A stretch of 64,000 bases of DNA, from assembly GCF_032062135.1 (NCBI RefSeq), contig NC_092858.1, positions 163,219,882 to 163,283,881 on the forward strand, read 5' to 3'. The translations under genes and the position numbers were made by a program. Each line of letters begins with the position of its first letter. The stretch's first letter is position 1. The notes under the pieces were generated by a model. That model was given only the letters and a program-made list of their open reading frames with translations. It made no database searches and was not told where the DNA came from. This document shows positions 50,248 to 60,765 of this stretch, one piece after another. This DNA is from Pyxicephalus adspersus. Taxonomy: Eukaryota > Chordata > Amphibia > Anura > Pyxicephalidae.

Positions 50248-52230
50248 ACGGGGAGCAAGGAAGGGACCATGTATGTATTGCAATAGTGTGGGTTGTTACC
50301 AACAGCAGAGGGTCTTGGAGGTGGAAGAACAATGATGCAAGATCCAGAATGGTGTCCCTGCAAAACCCATGTGTACGTCTAAATAACCCTGGCACACAAG
50401 AATGGCTGAAAATAATTAAATTGATGGCAGTTTGTAAAGTTTGTCTTTCCTGTCGCTTGTGTACGTTAATTACAGAACAAAAATAAAAGTTCATAGGAGA
50501 AGAGAGCCCAGTTCAGATTTATCTTGTGGTATCCAGTGGGAAGTGAACACCATTTTCTAAATTACCCAATTTGGGCACCACCAAACTCCTCTTTTATAGC
50601 TATATACTTTCTTCTTTAAGCACGACAGTAAGAACAGGTGAGTGTTCTCTAAACAATAAACCCCTAAGACAAGACATTGGGCTTCCACTCTACCACAAGT
50701 AAATATCTGAAGTTATACCCAAAGTCCAGATTGGATAATCATATCCTTCAGAGGAAACCAAACAATAATTCCAAATTGAACCCATATTAGCATTTTTCTG
50801 TAGGAAAGATATTTCAGTTTTTAGGTTCCTTCTTACTTTATTGATCCCACCATTACCTATCTTTATGTTGAAATTAAACACAAGGTAAGCGGAACTATTT
50901 ACCCTGACTAAAGATTTGTATTTCTGTCTATCCTGTCTTTCTCTCTTTTTGTAAGTGAATGGACTGCCAAATCCCAGGCCTGGTACCACAGCGTATACGT
51001 ATGAATTGTCCCTGCTATATTAATGAATACAGAGGTACAGTACAGTATGTTCCTTATGCCTACCTTTGTTTAATAGGTCCACTTTAAAGTCCCTATATAA
51101 CCTAGAAGACAATTAAATGTGCAGAAACTATTTGAAAACTTTCAGGCACCTATGTCTACTTTCAAGGTCAGAGATGCAAACTTATTGACTTGAAGCTTCT
51201 GAAATCTTTTTGTTTAAACTTGAGTTTTTTAATGTTCTCCTTATCAGCTAGACTTATTCCATCTCGCCAGACATAAACACTTCTGAGAATTGCTGTGCAT
51301 CATTATCAGCACATTGGATCCTGAGGTATCTTTGTATATTACTTTGGGCATTCGTGACACTTTTGCATTTGAACCTGACTATTTCTAGATGAAGACATGA
51401 GAAAAAGAAATAACGGATTACATAACCCAAGTCTGAGTTGTTCACATGCAGTAATTGCTTTATAAAAAAAAAAAAGTTTTACAAGCCGTTAAGCCAGCTC
51501 CAGATATAGTCATTTAACAAGCAAGCGGGATAATTTGTTCATATTGTGGTGAGATTTGTCTTTGGAACAAGGTTGTTATATGTAATTGACCTGCAGCTTG
51601 TCTGTGTTTTCATAGTGCCTCTGCAATTACATTTTTTCATTTTTAAAATCTTATGTGAAAATTACTTTGTCACCCTGTATTATAATAGCAGATCCTGTGG
51701 AGCATATTCGGTACGTCTATTTGCTGGCATTTCTGTAACCTTGTTGACACAAAGGCCTAACATGCTCACCGCTGTCATTCAAACACTTTACATATTAAAC
51801 CTGCTGCTATTTAAGACACAACAGTCTTATTGGGACAATAATCCCCGGAGGAATTACATTTATTGCATGGATTGTTTCAGTTTGTATTCATTGACTGCAC
51901 ATATACTTCAGATATGCAGTTTCCCAAATTAAAAAAAAATAAATAAAAAAAAGTAAGTGCAAAAAATCAAATGTTTAAAATGCTTACTTGCAGTGTTTGC
52001 CTATCCATAAACATTTTTATTTACTTGCAATGAGCCTTGGAATGTGCTACAATTTTGACTACTTCCCAATTACATGGGACAGCGATCTTTTTTTTGGATG
52101 TGTAACAACCAATTTTTTTTACTCAGTGCATGGACTCATTATAAATGATTATACCATTTGCAATTGTGTTTTGTGTAATAATTTACATTCTTTTTTTATA
52201 TTGAATTATAATAATGCCACCCCCCTATCC

Positions 52231-53122
52231 CACTGATTCCTCTTTACCTCTCTGAATGTCCCACTTTGGTCTCTTTATTTCCTTTTTGCTTACCGTGTCT
52301 TCCTTTCACTCACAATCTTCTCTTCTCCTTCATTATCTAAATTCTTTCCTCCTATGTTTTCATCTCCCTCTCTTTTCTCCTTCATCTCTTTCTTTCTCAG
52401 CTCCTCTTCCCTCCTCCATGTCTCTGTCTCCCTTTTCCTCCATTCTTCCTATCTCTCACTTTTTCTTCACCTCTTCTCTTCTCTCCCCCAAACTCTTCCT
52501 AGTTTTTTCTTCTCCTGCATCACTTCTGTATCCCTTTCTTTTTCCTCCCTCTCTTCTCTCTCTCTCTTTCTACTCCCCTCTATGTCTCTCTGGATCTCTC
52601 TTGTTTTCTCCATCTTTTTCTCTTTCTTCCTTTCGCCTCTCCTTTTCTCTCCTTCATGTCTTTATCTCTTTCACTCTCTATTCCCACTCTTTCATCTTTT
52701 CTTCTCTAATGCATCTTTTTTTCCTTTGTATCACTTTCTTTGTCGTTTCCTCTGTCTCTTGTCCTAGTTTCCTTCTCTTTCCTTACCTCTATCTCTCTTT
52801 ATTTCTTCTTTTCACATCTCTCTCCCTATCCCTCTTCATTTTCTCTCTCCCACCTCTCCCTTTTACTTCTATATCTCTATCCTCTCCTCCATCTCTCTTT
52901 CCTTCTCCTCTTCTCTTCTCTACATGCCTCTCCTTCTGGCTCCTCTCTCTCTCTTCCCCTTTCTTCTATGTCTCTCTCCTCTCCTCCATCTCCCTCTCTA
53001 TCTCTTTCTCTTCTTTGCTCAGTGTCTCTCCTTTTCTATCCTCTCTCTTTTCCACCATGTCTCGCTCCTCTCTCTCTCTCTCTCTCTCTTTCCCATCTAT
53101 CTCTCGTTATTCTCTGGCACCT
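52231..53122 (+). repeat. Long polypyrimidine (C/T) tract, about 890 bp
   Basis: Nearly every base is C or T, with only scattered A and G, and a pure (CT)n run lies near 53070-53090. On the GRIK1 strand it is a GA-rich tract. Several overlapping plus-strand frames stay open, including a 294-codon one. This is expected, since every stop codon needs purines. Their Ser/Phe/Leu/Pro products are not credible proteins. Confidence 0.95.
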
Positions 53123-53949
53123 ATTTACACATTTGTCTGAATACAGAGAGTATTATCTGTAGGTAAATGTAAGATATAAATAAATCTTGCTGGAAGGACT
53201 GAAGGGGTAAAAGCGAGGGAATGAATGGCTGATCATGAATGAGCCCTATGACAGCTCCTAGTGATGGCTCTGGACGATCTCACATGCTGTGGCTTGCTGG
53301 CTGTGTATAATGCTAGGGAGGACTTTCCTCCCCACTAGGATCCCATTGTTCCAATCTTCCCCTTAGTAGCTGTGTCTGGTGACACATAAGAATAAAAACA
53401 AGCTGGAACACAGATTACAAGAAAGAGTTTCTATTCCCAAAATCCCTATATTCTGAGCTAGGAGGCTGCGTACAATCAATCTCACATCCAAACATAAGTA
53501 CAGGAAAAGCCATAGAACATACAGGTCAGAAAGCATTGACAAAGGAGGTCTACTGATGTGCAGCCAACCTGAGCAGTTCAGGCTATTCCTATTCCAAGTC
53601 ATGGAGAACGGCCAAGCACAACAAAGACAAAAAGGTACTACCTGGCTGGCATTTTATTGGATTGGCTGGTAAATAAAGAGACTATTCCGTAATGTTAATA
53701 TTGGGGTATGCTAAATATTTAATATCATATGATTGGTATTTTCCAGAAAAGACAGCAACATAGAGGCAGCATGGTATAAGACATTTCCTCTTCTATCTCT
53801 ATATTCAACTCGTCCTTTTCATTTACTACATTTTGGTCCTTTCAATTATACAAGCTTAGCATTTGGGCATTAGCTTGAGTAGCATGTCTGCAAATGTAGT
53901 CTGATAGAAACTAACACTGACCCATCAAGCCATTTTGATATTTGCATAC

Positions 53950-54365
53950 CTGTAATGATAAAGGGTCAGGGTCACAGTCCAGTGGCTGAAACAGCAAGCA
54001 GACACAGGCGGAAGCAGTCCAGGATCTATGCACAAGCAGGGGTAGCAGATAAGCAGCAAACACAAACGTAGTCAAAGCACAAGCCGAGGTCAGTAGCCAA
54101 TGGTGTAAGTTGGAGACGGAGTGCGAGGAAGAGTAGTTTTTAAACAGCAGCCAAGGGTTGGTACACAGGTAACAGTTTGGAGAGCGCAATGTAACAGTAG
54201 CAGGAAGAGCAAGATATTGGCAGAGCACAAAATTCTGGCAACAGGAAGTTCGGAGACATGGCTTAACTAAGATGTTCATGGGAGGGGCCGGAAGTTCAAG
54301 GTTCAGCAAGATACTAAGTATCAAGGTATGTTTGTCCAAGGAATCCAACAGAGTGCAAAAAACCA
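53950..54365 (-). repeat. Probable Gypsy-type LTR fragment
   Basis: On the minus strand it shows a composition I associate with frog Gypsy LTRs: pyrimidine-rich runs such as ACTGACCTCGGCTTGTGCTT and CTGGACTGTGACCCTGACCC. It holds a 152-codon antisense-type frame with no recognised similarity. No second LTR, internal region or target duplication was found. Confidence 0.45.
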
Positions 54366-54694
54366 ACAATAATGCACAATATATAATTTAAAAGCAAGTG
54401 ACCCATCAAAAGTAACTCAAAAATACAAAATACTTTAACCTTTAAAAGAGGGGGAAAAGATAAAAAATATACAGAACAGTTTTAGGTTTTTTCCTTTCTG
54501 AATAAATGTTTATAAAATATCACACCATGGATGTTTTTATTTACATTACAACCATCGGTGAAATGCATGGAATACATGCTATCCAGCACAAGTACTTCTC
54601 TTTAATAAAACGTTGGCAAATTTTAGGCAGCGCTTTACTGCAGAAGGGAAATGATATGTCATGCATTAAAATAAATTCACTGCCTGTTCTCAAT

Positions 54695-55247
54695 TAGGAA
54701 TGAGAGAGCGAGTTTTTAAAACTCGCTGTGAATTCGGCCGCTCTTGCTTACCAAAATTGTGAGAACGGCCGGTGTAAATTCGCTGATCGAGATAAATTTT
54801 CCTAAAAAAAAAAAAAATCCCATGGGCTGTGCTGATCAATGAATGTAGTGCTGGCTGCATTCATTGATCAGCTCAGTATGCGATCCCCGACACTAGAGGT
54901 TAATTGGTGACAAGGCTCCCAATTCCAAACCTCCAGGTGCTCTCTGATTGGCTGAGGAAAGCTTTCCTCAACCAATCAGAGAACACCAGAGGTTTTGAAT
55001 AGGGAGACTTGTCCCATTTAACCTCTAGTGCCGGGGATCGGACACAGGATTCCCAGGGCTGCATGAACAAATGCAGCTCTGAGAATCAACTGTGATCCCG
55101 GGCACTAGAGGTTAATAACCCTCTAGTGCTGGGGATCATAATGATTTCCTTGATCTTCCAATGGTTTTGCGAAATCAGTTTGTCGAAATTTCGCGGACCC
55201 ATCGGAAATTTTTGCAAGACTGCCAGAGGCATTCTCGTTCATCTCTA
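54695..55247 (-). mobile_element. hAT-type MITE, TAGGGATGA family copy 3 (inverted)
   Basis: The ends TAGGAATGAGAGAGCGAG and GTTCATCTCTA are flanked by perfect 8-bp duplications TTCTCAAT (54687-54694, 55248-55255). The interior is a large hairpin at 54882-55040 built from CACTAGAGGTTAATTGG and CTGATTGGCTGAGGAAAGC, plus a second CACTAGAGG pair near 55100. No coding capacity is present. Confidence 0.93.
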
Positions 55248-55259
55248 TTCTCAATGTTC

Positions 55260-55530
55260 TGCTGAAGTTCCCTGAGCTGCACAGTTTGGTGTACAATGTT
55301 GACATTCACGTGGAAGTTACATCATTACAGCTTGACCAATCAAGATGGCCAAAGACCTCAACTTGGACCGGATATATGGATTTCAGCACCAGCAATTGGA
55401 GTAAGGAGATGTGGGTTTAGTCTTGTTATAAGAGCCTATTCATATTGGATATTTCTACCTAGGTACTACATACCTGGTTTTGGTATGACCAATATAGTAG
55501 GACCAAAGGTAAAGAATGGCATTGAGGGTG
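55260..55530 (+). repeat. Interspersed repeat with GACCAATCAAGATGGCC core, copy e
   Basis: The core TTGACCAATCAAGATGGCCA at about 55333 matches the family at 24542. It directly adjoins the hAT MITE on its left. Ends are not resolved. Confidence 0.5.
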
Positions 55531-56259
55531 AGGTTGCACTAGTTTAATATTTATTGCTATGGCTTTGGTGAGTGTTCACTTACCTGTAATTTATCTTCTA
55601 ATCGCTTCATTCAATTTGGGCACGAGAGTCATAAATGAACTAGTATACTATAAAATCAAAACTTTTTTCAGGAATATTCACAAAGTACAAGCAAACCAAT
55701 TATTATTTATTGTCTTTGTGGTTTTCCTACAGATAACTGTGTGGAATTTCACTGTATTATACTAATGGATTTAAGTGGCAGCACATTTGACTTTTTCTGA
55801 CTCACTAGACACATGGGGTTTGTTTCTGGAACATAGGTATTGTAATTCCCTCCCGGGCACTTCTCACTATGCTCTTGAGCTGTTTCGACATATGTAGTTT
55901 CAACAAGTTTAATTATCAACAGCTTGTATATTTGTATCCCAACATAGTTAATTTTGTATTGAGTAGGGATATTGACTTTTTGGATGCTATTCTGCAGAAA
56001 TATAGAGAAAAGCTGTGCAGGCCGATGTCTTACTACACGAACTAAAGGACTGCAGATGATACAGCAGCATTATAACTTCAATCAGATATAACTAGAATGT
56101 ATCAGAGGCAATGCGTTAACATGATTTACTACAAAAATTGAGAGGCCACAGATAATTAATCATACAATACATAATTTTTATTAGGAAGAGTACCTAACTG
56201 GTGTATTACTAACTTTAATTTTAGGTGGATACTGTTCTTGCAGTTTTTTTTCATTAAAA

Positions 56260-56575
56260 TGATGCAATGGTCTGCTACAAACAAAATGAGCTGATACTCA
56301 CCTGTAGTTGTCCATATCATTCGTGCTGCCATCTTTCTTCTTCTTCTTTTCCGTATTCTGATCTTAGACCACCTTGATTGGCCAGGCCGGGATAACCTAA
56401 CTTCTGTTACGGGACGTAGAAGTTCATTCAGTCCCAGCACCCGCAAGGAAAGCCAGGATCGTCAGATAAACCTGGCAACAAACACTGAGTGGCGCATGCA
56501 GAAGGGACATCGCCTTTCTGCAATAAACACTTCTGTTCACTAATTTGTGGGTCTTTGGTTCCACTTTATGGAACA
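56260..56575 (-). repeat. Interspersed repeat with the AATCAAGGTGG core, copy c
   Basis: The stretch ACCTTGATTGGCCAGGCC at about 56371, followed by GGGATAACCTAAC, is the core in reverse. The right side ends GGTTCCACTTTA, close to the family's TTTAGTTCCGCTTTAA type of end. The left end is not resolved. Confidence 0.55.
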
Positions 56576-56839
56576 AATGATCAGCAATAAGTAAATGCTG
56601 CCTAGAGAACTCCAAACCTAAACTAGACCACTTCCACTAAGATGAGACATATTCATTTAAAATGACAGTAAACCAGTTGAAATCTCATTGCTATTGCAGT
56701 CTATTCGAAGAATGTCTTCTCACAAGATTTTGGCTGCCCTGTGTTCATGGCCAAGGTTAGTGACATTAGCCTGTCCTAGGTGCCAAGGCAATGAAGATGG
56801 AGGTACTTTTTATTCTAATGTTTTCTTTTTACATTGATT

Positions 56840-57300
56840 TGGAAATTATGGGGGGGGGGTTCCTGCACAACGTAAGTAGCGAATTTGAGTGGAAGGTTTG
56901 CCTTAAAAATACCAACCCTGCTCCTGAATTGGAAACCTTGCAGCCAGGCATGTAGTCATAAAAAAACAAGAGGGGGCACGGTACTATCCATGGCGAGCGT
57001 GCATGTGCATCACTGTTATTCAAACGTGCCCGCCCCACTACACACCTGCCTATGTATCACTCAAAGGGAAAGAAACTTCCCCCAGAGTGATGCCATGATA
57101 CCAGAACCCGTCCAGAGAGTGGGCTGTGTTCAGAGAGGCAACGCACCCACGGCCCTGAGCCTGCATATGGGAGACATGGTCCTTCTCCTGACCCCGCAGT
57201 GGGGTAAACTGGCCAGAGTAGAGGACCACCAAAGACTTATTTGCAAAATAAGCGTGAGCCCACCCCACTACACCCCTGCTTGCCGCAAAAAATAAAAAGG
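56840..57300 (-). repeat. GC-rich repeat containing the cassette also found in a Tigger-like MITE
   Basis: The segment 56946-57106 in reverse matches 1857-2018. Blocks include TCACTCTGGGGGAAG, TTTCCCTTTGAGTGA, CATAGGCAGG, GTGTAGTGGGGCGG, CACCCC-type ends and CCATGGATAGTACC. A CACCCCACTACACCCCTGC motif recurs near 57260. Open frames occur on both strands (56885-57295 and 57050-57310) but show no known protein. Confidence 0.7.
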
Positions 57301-57495
57301 AAGGCAGCAAAGTGGTTGATTGATCAAATACCTAGAAGGGTACTATTTGAAATTAAAGCAAATTTTCCAGTGACCCTATTCAATTCCTATGCAGTTTGTC
57401 TTTTATAGTAAGAGAGCCAAGAAAGAAATGTATATGTATAGATATATAATAAATTCCTGAATATTTGTATGTAGGCTATGGCATTTTTTATATGC

Positions 57496-57546
57496 TAAGT
57501 TTGAGTTTCATATATATATATATTTCTGCAACTCAAACTTAGCTTA
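57496..57546. repeat. Hairpin with (AT)n loop
   Basis: GCTAAGTTTGAGTT is followed by an alternating AT run and the exact inverse AACTCAAACTTAGC. It could extrude as a cruciform. It may be the core of a small MITE. Confidence 0.8.
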
Positions 57547-57569
57547 TGAAAAGGGTCATAGGCATAAAC

Positions 57570-57705
57570 ATACATGGATAAACAGAGAATAATATCAGAG
57601 TGGAAATACTTTTCCTGGAAGAAACGCTGCTCCAGGGTCTCTTCATCTTTTCCACATATTTAAAAAACCTACCCTAAAATAATAGACAAAGCCGGAACCA
57701 TCAAT
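57570..57705 (+). repeat. Interspersed repeat shared with 63245-63380
   Basis: Ordered blocks match the copy at 63245: GGAAATACTTTTC versus GAAACACTTTTC, CTGCTCCAGG versus CTGCTCTAGG, ATTTAAAAAA, and AAAGCC(G/T)G(A/C)ACCA. The family is unclassified. Confidence 0.5.
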
Positions 57706-58161
57706 CATACACATCAATACCAATGAAAATAAGGCGAGTTGGCTTCAGGGAGAACTGATGAAATGTGAAAAAGTAGAAAAGACTTCCCTGTAACTGGTAA
57801 GCAACGGCCACCTGAATAAAATATAAATGGATTATGTTTATATTACTTTCATATAAAATATGTATAAAATACAATAAAAACATAGAAATAATCTCCAAGG
57901 TTCCTATAGATATGCACTCATGGTAGAGAAAATAGTGTTCCCCCAAAGGTGAAGAGACCTTATTTTAAAGTAAAAATAGCTACTAATATAGATAACAGGC
58001 TATGGACAGTATATAAAATATGCAAACACGTTTTTTTTATATATTTTTATATGCTGTAAACATGTGACTAATTGTATAAGGGCCTTTAACAATATATAAA
58101 TAAGTTCTAGAACACAAAAAATGAGCGTGACTACGAAAAAAAAATGTGACTTTACATTTTT

Positions 58162-58302
58162 CAGGGTTCTATTTATAATAGAGGTAATCAGTTATTCCCT
58201 CAAACATTCCCTCGTGAGAATCTTTTAGGTCCTCATGTTTAAATGGCAGTAACCCATTCCCACCAGGGAATATCAGATTTCCTGTTTTATAAATAGAGCC
58301 CT
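58162..58302 (+). mobile_element. Small MITE with AGGGTTCTATTTATAA ends
   Basis: AGGGTTCTATTTATAA on the left pairs with TTATAAATAGAGCCCT on the right (15 of 16 in inverse). It is 140 bp, non-coding and unclassified. Confidence 0.75.
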
Positions 58303-58639
58303 AAATGGTCCAATATTACAGTAGGTGTAGTTCCTGACCCAACTGGAGTGATCCCTATTGTTTAAATAACAGGAACTATACACTTGAAGCCTGTTGTTAA
58401 GTTGTACAACAGGGAACACTCTCATTGGCTATTGGTATTAACTACCAGTAATTGCAGTACTGGCTGCTGTGTACATTATTATTGTGCTTTCAGGACTGGG
58501 TTAACGTTTGATTCAAATACAATTAATTAAACATGGCAATGGGACTAAGGAATTGGCATGTTTTCTCACCACTAATAGAAAATTGGTAAAAATAGAACCC
58601 CACATTGTCATGTCAGTGAAATTAACTAATTAATTAATA

Positions 58640-59205
58640 ATCAAAGCACTTCCTCACTCATCACACATAGGGCTCCAAGACTTTTCTAAAGCTCCCCCGA
58701 CTCTCTGGAATGGTCTTCCTCATCAAATTCGGTTTGCTTCTACCCATTGCTCATTTAAAAAAGCCCTCAAAACTCATCTTTTCAAACTTGCCTATCCATC
58801 TTCTTCTGTCCCTTAAACCCTCACTTCTCACCCACCATTCCATACAGTGCTCAACCCAGAAATTTTTTTAAGCCGGGTGGGAAGAAATTGTAGGTGGGTG
58901 GCAGCCCCTGTATTGCGACCAAACTCTTTAGTAACCACTCAAAAACAGCGGGGTGGGTGCTGAAAAGTGCTGGGTAGTGCACCCAGCTAAAAGGGCCTGG
59001 GGAGAACCCTGCCATATCTCCCCTTCTATTGTGTGTTACTCCCCCCACTGTCTAGATTGTAAGCTCTTCTGGGCAGGGTCCTCTCCTCCTCCTGTGTAAC
59101 TGTCTGTATGTGTCTGTCATTTGCAACCCCTATTATATTTACAGCCCTGCGTAATATGTTGGCGCTATATAAATCCTGTTTATTATTAATAATAATAATA
59201 AAAAT
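58640..59205 (+). mobile_element. LINE 3' end (ORF C-terminus and 3' UTR), split by a MITE
   Basis: The last 45 codons of a non-LTR ORF lie at 58679-58816 with a TAA stop: APPTLWNGLPHQIRFAS, then FKKALKTHLFKLAYPS. Such endings are typical of L2/CR1-type LINEs. The 3' UTR is interrupted at 58845-59011 and resumes TCTCCCCTTCTATTGTG. It continues GATTGTAAGCTCTTCTGGGC and ends TGGCGCTATATAAAT with an AATA repeat. Confidence 0.82.
58845..59011 (-). mobile_element. CAGTG...CACTG MITE with 5-bp target duplication, copy 2 (inverted)
   Basis: It begins CAGTGCTCAACCCAG, ends GGGGAGAACCCTG, and is flanked by CCATA on both sides (58840-58844, 59012-59016). It is 167 bp, the inverse of the copy at 63777, and sits inside a LINE 3' UTR. 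Confidence 0.93.
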
Positions 59206-60325
59206 CACATCTTCGCCTGGATATACACTCATGAGCAGCCAATGGCAGTGGTTGGAAATGGACTTTAAGGCCTAGGTGACCCAAGCTGAAATTGGCTTAT
59301 GCTGTTGGGATTGTTCACACTGCTTAGGCTCTGTAATGAATAAAAGCATTTGAAATTACTGATGGCGAATAGAAAGGTTCTCTTTAAGTACAGATGAAAA
59401 GGGGAACCATACTTCCACATTCAAAAACTGTTAGCAGGCAGGATTTTTATTGCAAAAGGGAGAAGCAATGTCCCCACCACAATAAAACATAATTACCTGT
59501 CTGTCCATAATCTTTTTTACAAAGTACATACAACAAAAATGGCAATCAGACAGGTAAGTTTATTTTATGCAGAAGGGACATCACAATAAAACACCTGACT
59601 GGTTGAATTTTTTTCTTTTCAAGGTTTAGTTCCTTTTAAACGTTAAATAACTGCATTCAACAAAGTGCTTAGAACACGAACCGCTTCAGTTTAAACTGGA
59701 AACCTCTCACAAAAAAACCTGCTTGAGTTCATTATTTGCGGCCCAATATTCAAGGGTCCAATGCTAATTATAGCACAATGTTCTATGTCATATACTTTGT
59801 ATGTTGCTAATAATTCACCTTCTCAGTCTTCTTTTGAAAAGACCTGAAAATACAAAAGTTCCATTCCCCTGACAAAATAGCTGCCTATTAACAGTAAATT
59901 GTTTGTCTGCCTCCTCACTCCTTTGGGTGCTAGAGCTTAAATCTTATGAAACGAGAACTGGAAATGGGAGCATGTCATTATAAGCAATGTGCAAAAAACA
60001 GAATCGGTACAAAAAGAATTAAATACATTTGCATTGTTGAGAATATCAATAACTTAAGGTAAAGGCTATGGCCTACTTTAATTTTTCAGTTTTAGGTAGA
60101 TGCTATTGGAATGTTATTTTAGACAGGGTTTACAGTGACTGTACAGTGACTGAGCTTAGTTCCCTAGAACAACATCTTCCAAGAAAGCATTTTTTAATGG
60201 ATCACAGTATGCCTATGAAGACATACTATAGGTGGAGATCGAAAAATATGTCTTTTAAACATAAACATTTAGAACCCAACTCAGTCCAAAACTAATGAAA
60301 ATTCCCAAAGCAATCATTTCATTTA

Positions 60326-60765
60326 CAGGTAGTCTCAGGGCTGCATACGAGATAGGGACTGTAGGTTTGTTCTTAAGGTGAATTTGTATGTAAGTCAGAA
60401 CCGGTACATTAATTTAATAAATGCAATTAGGACAGATGTTTGTCTCAAACTATTATTAGGCACCATGGTGACAGTATACTGTATAAAAACCTCACTATGA
60501 GTTAATCACAAACAAAGCAAAAAATTTGATATGCAAAAAGAAACAGCTGCAGAGTTTGTCTTGGTCATTGAAGAGTTACAGAATTTTACAGATCAGCTCA
60601 ATGCTTAAGATTACCCACAACCTCAGCTTTAGCAAAGGATTTCCTCTGTAAGTCATGCAAACCACCCCCCTATCAAGCCTCTGTTCTGCACACGGTGAGC
60701 AGGGAAGCCTGTTCATATCTAGGAGCTGTCCATATGTCGGGTGTCCTTAACTCAGGGACTACCTA
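60326..60765 (+). mobile_element. Tigger-like MITE copy C
   Basis: The left end CAGGTAGTCTCAGGGCTGCA and right end CTCAGGGACTACCTA are flanked by TA (60324-60325, 60766-60767). It shares CTGCAGAGTTTGTCTTGGTC with copies A and B and lacks the GC-rich cassette of copy A. Confidence 0.9.

Noticed and set aside
51546..51932. 128-codon plus-strand frame
   Set aside because: Hydrophobic, low-similarity translation of AT-rich unique DNA. Better treated as a possible non-coding conserved element.
52256..53140. 294-codon plus-strand reading frame and two overlapping frames
   Set aside because: They lie in a polypyrimidine tract where stop codons cannot easily occur. The products are low-complexity Ser/Phe/Leu/Pro with no domain.
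53911..54369. 152-codon minus-strand reading frame
   Set aside because: It falls in LTR-like repetitive sequence and has no recognisable protein similarity.
56885..57310. 136- and 86-codon frames on opposite strands
   Set aside because: Open because the sequence is GC-rich and repetitive. The segment is shared with a MITE, so these are not genes.
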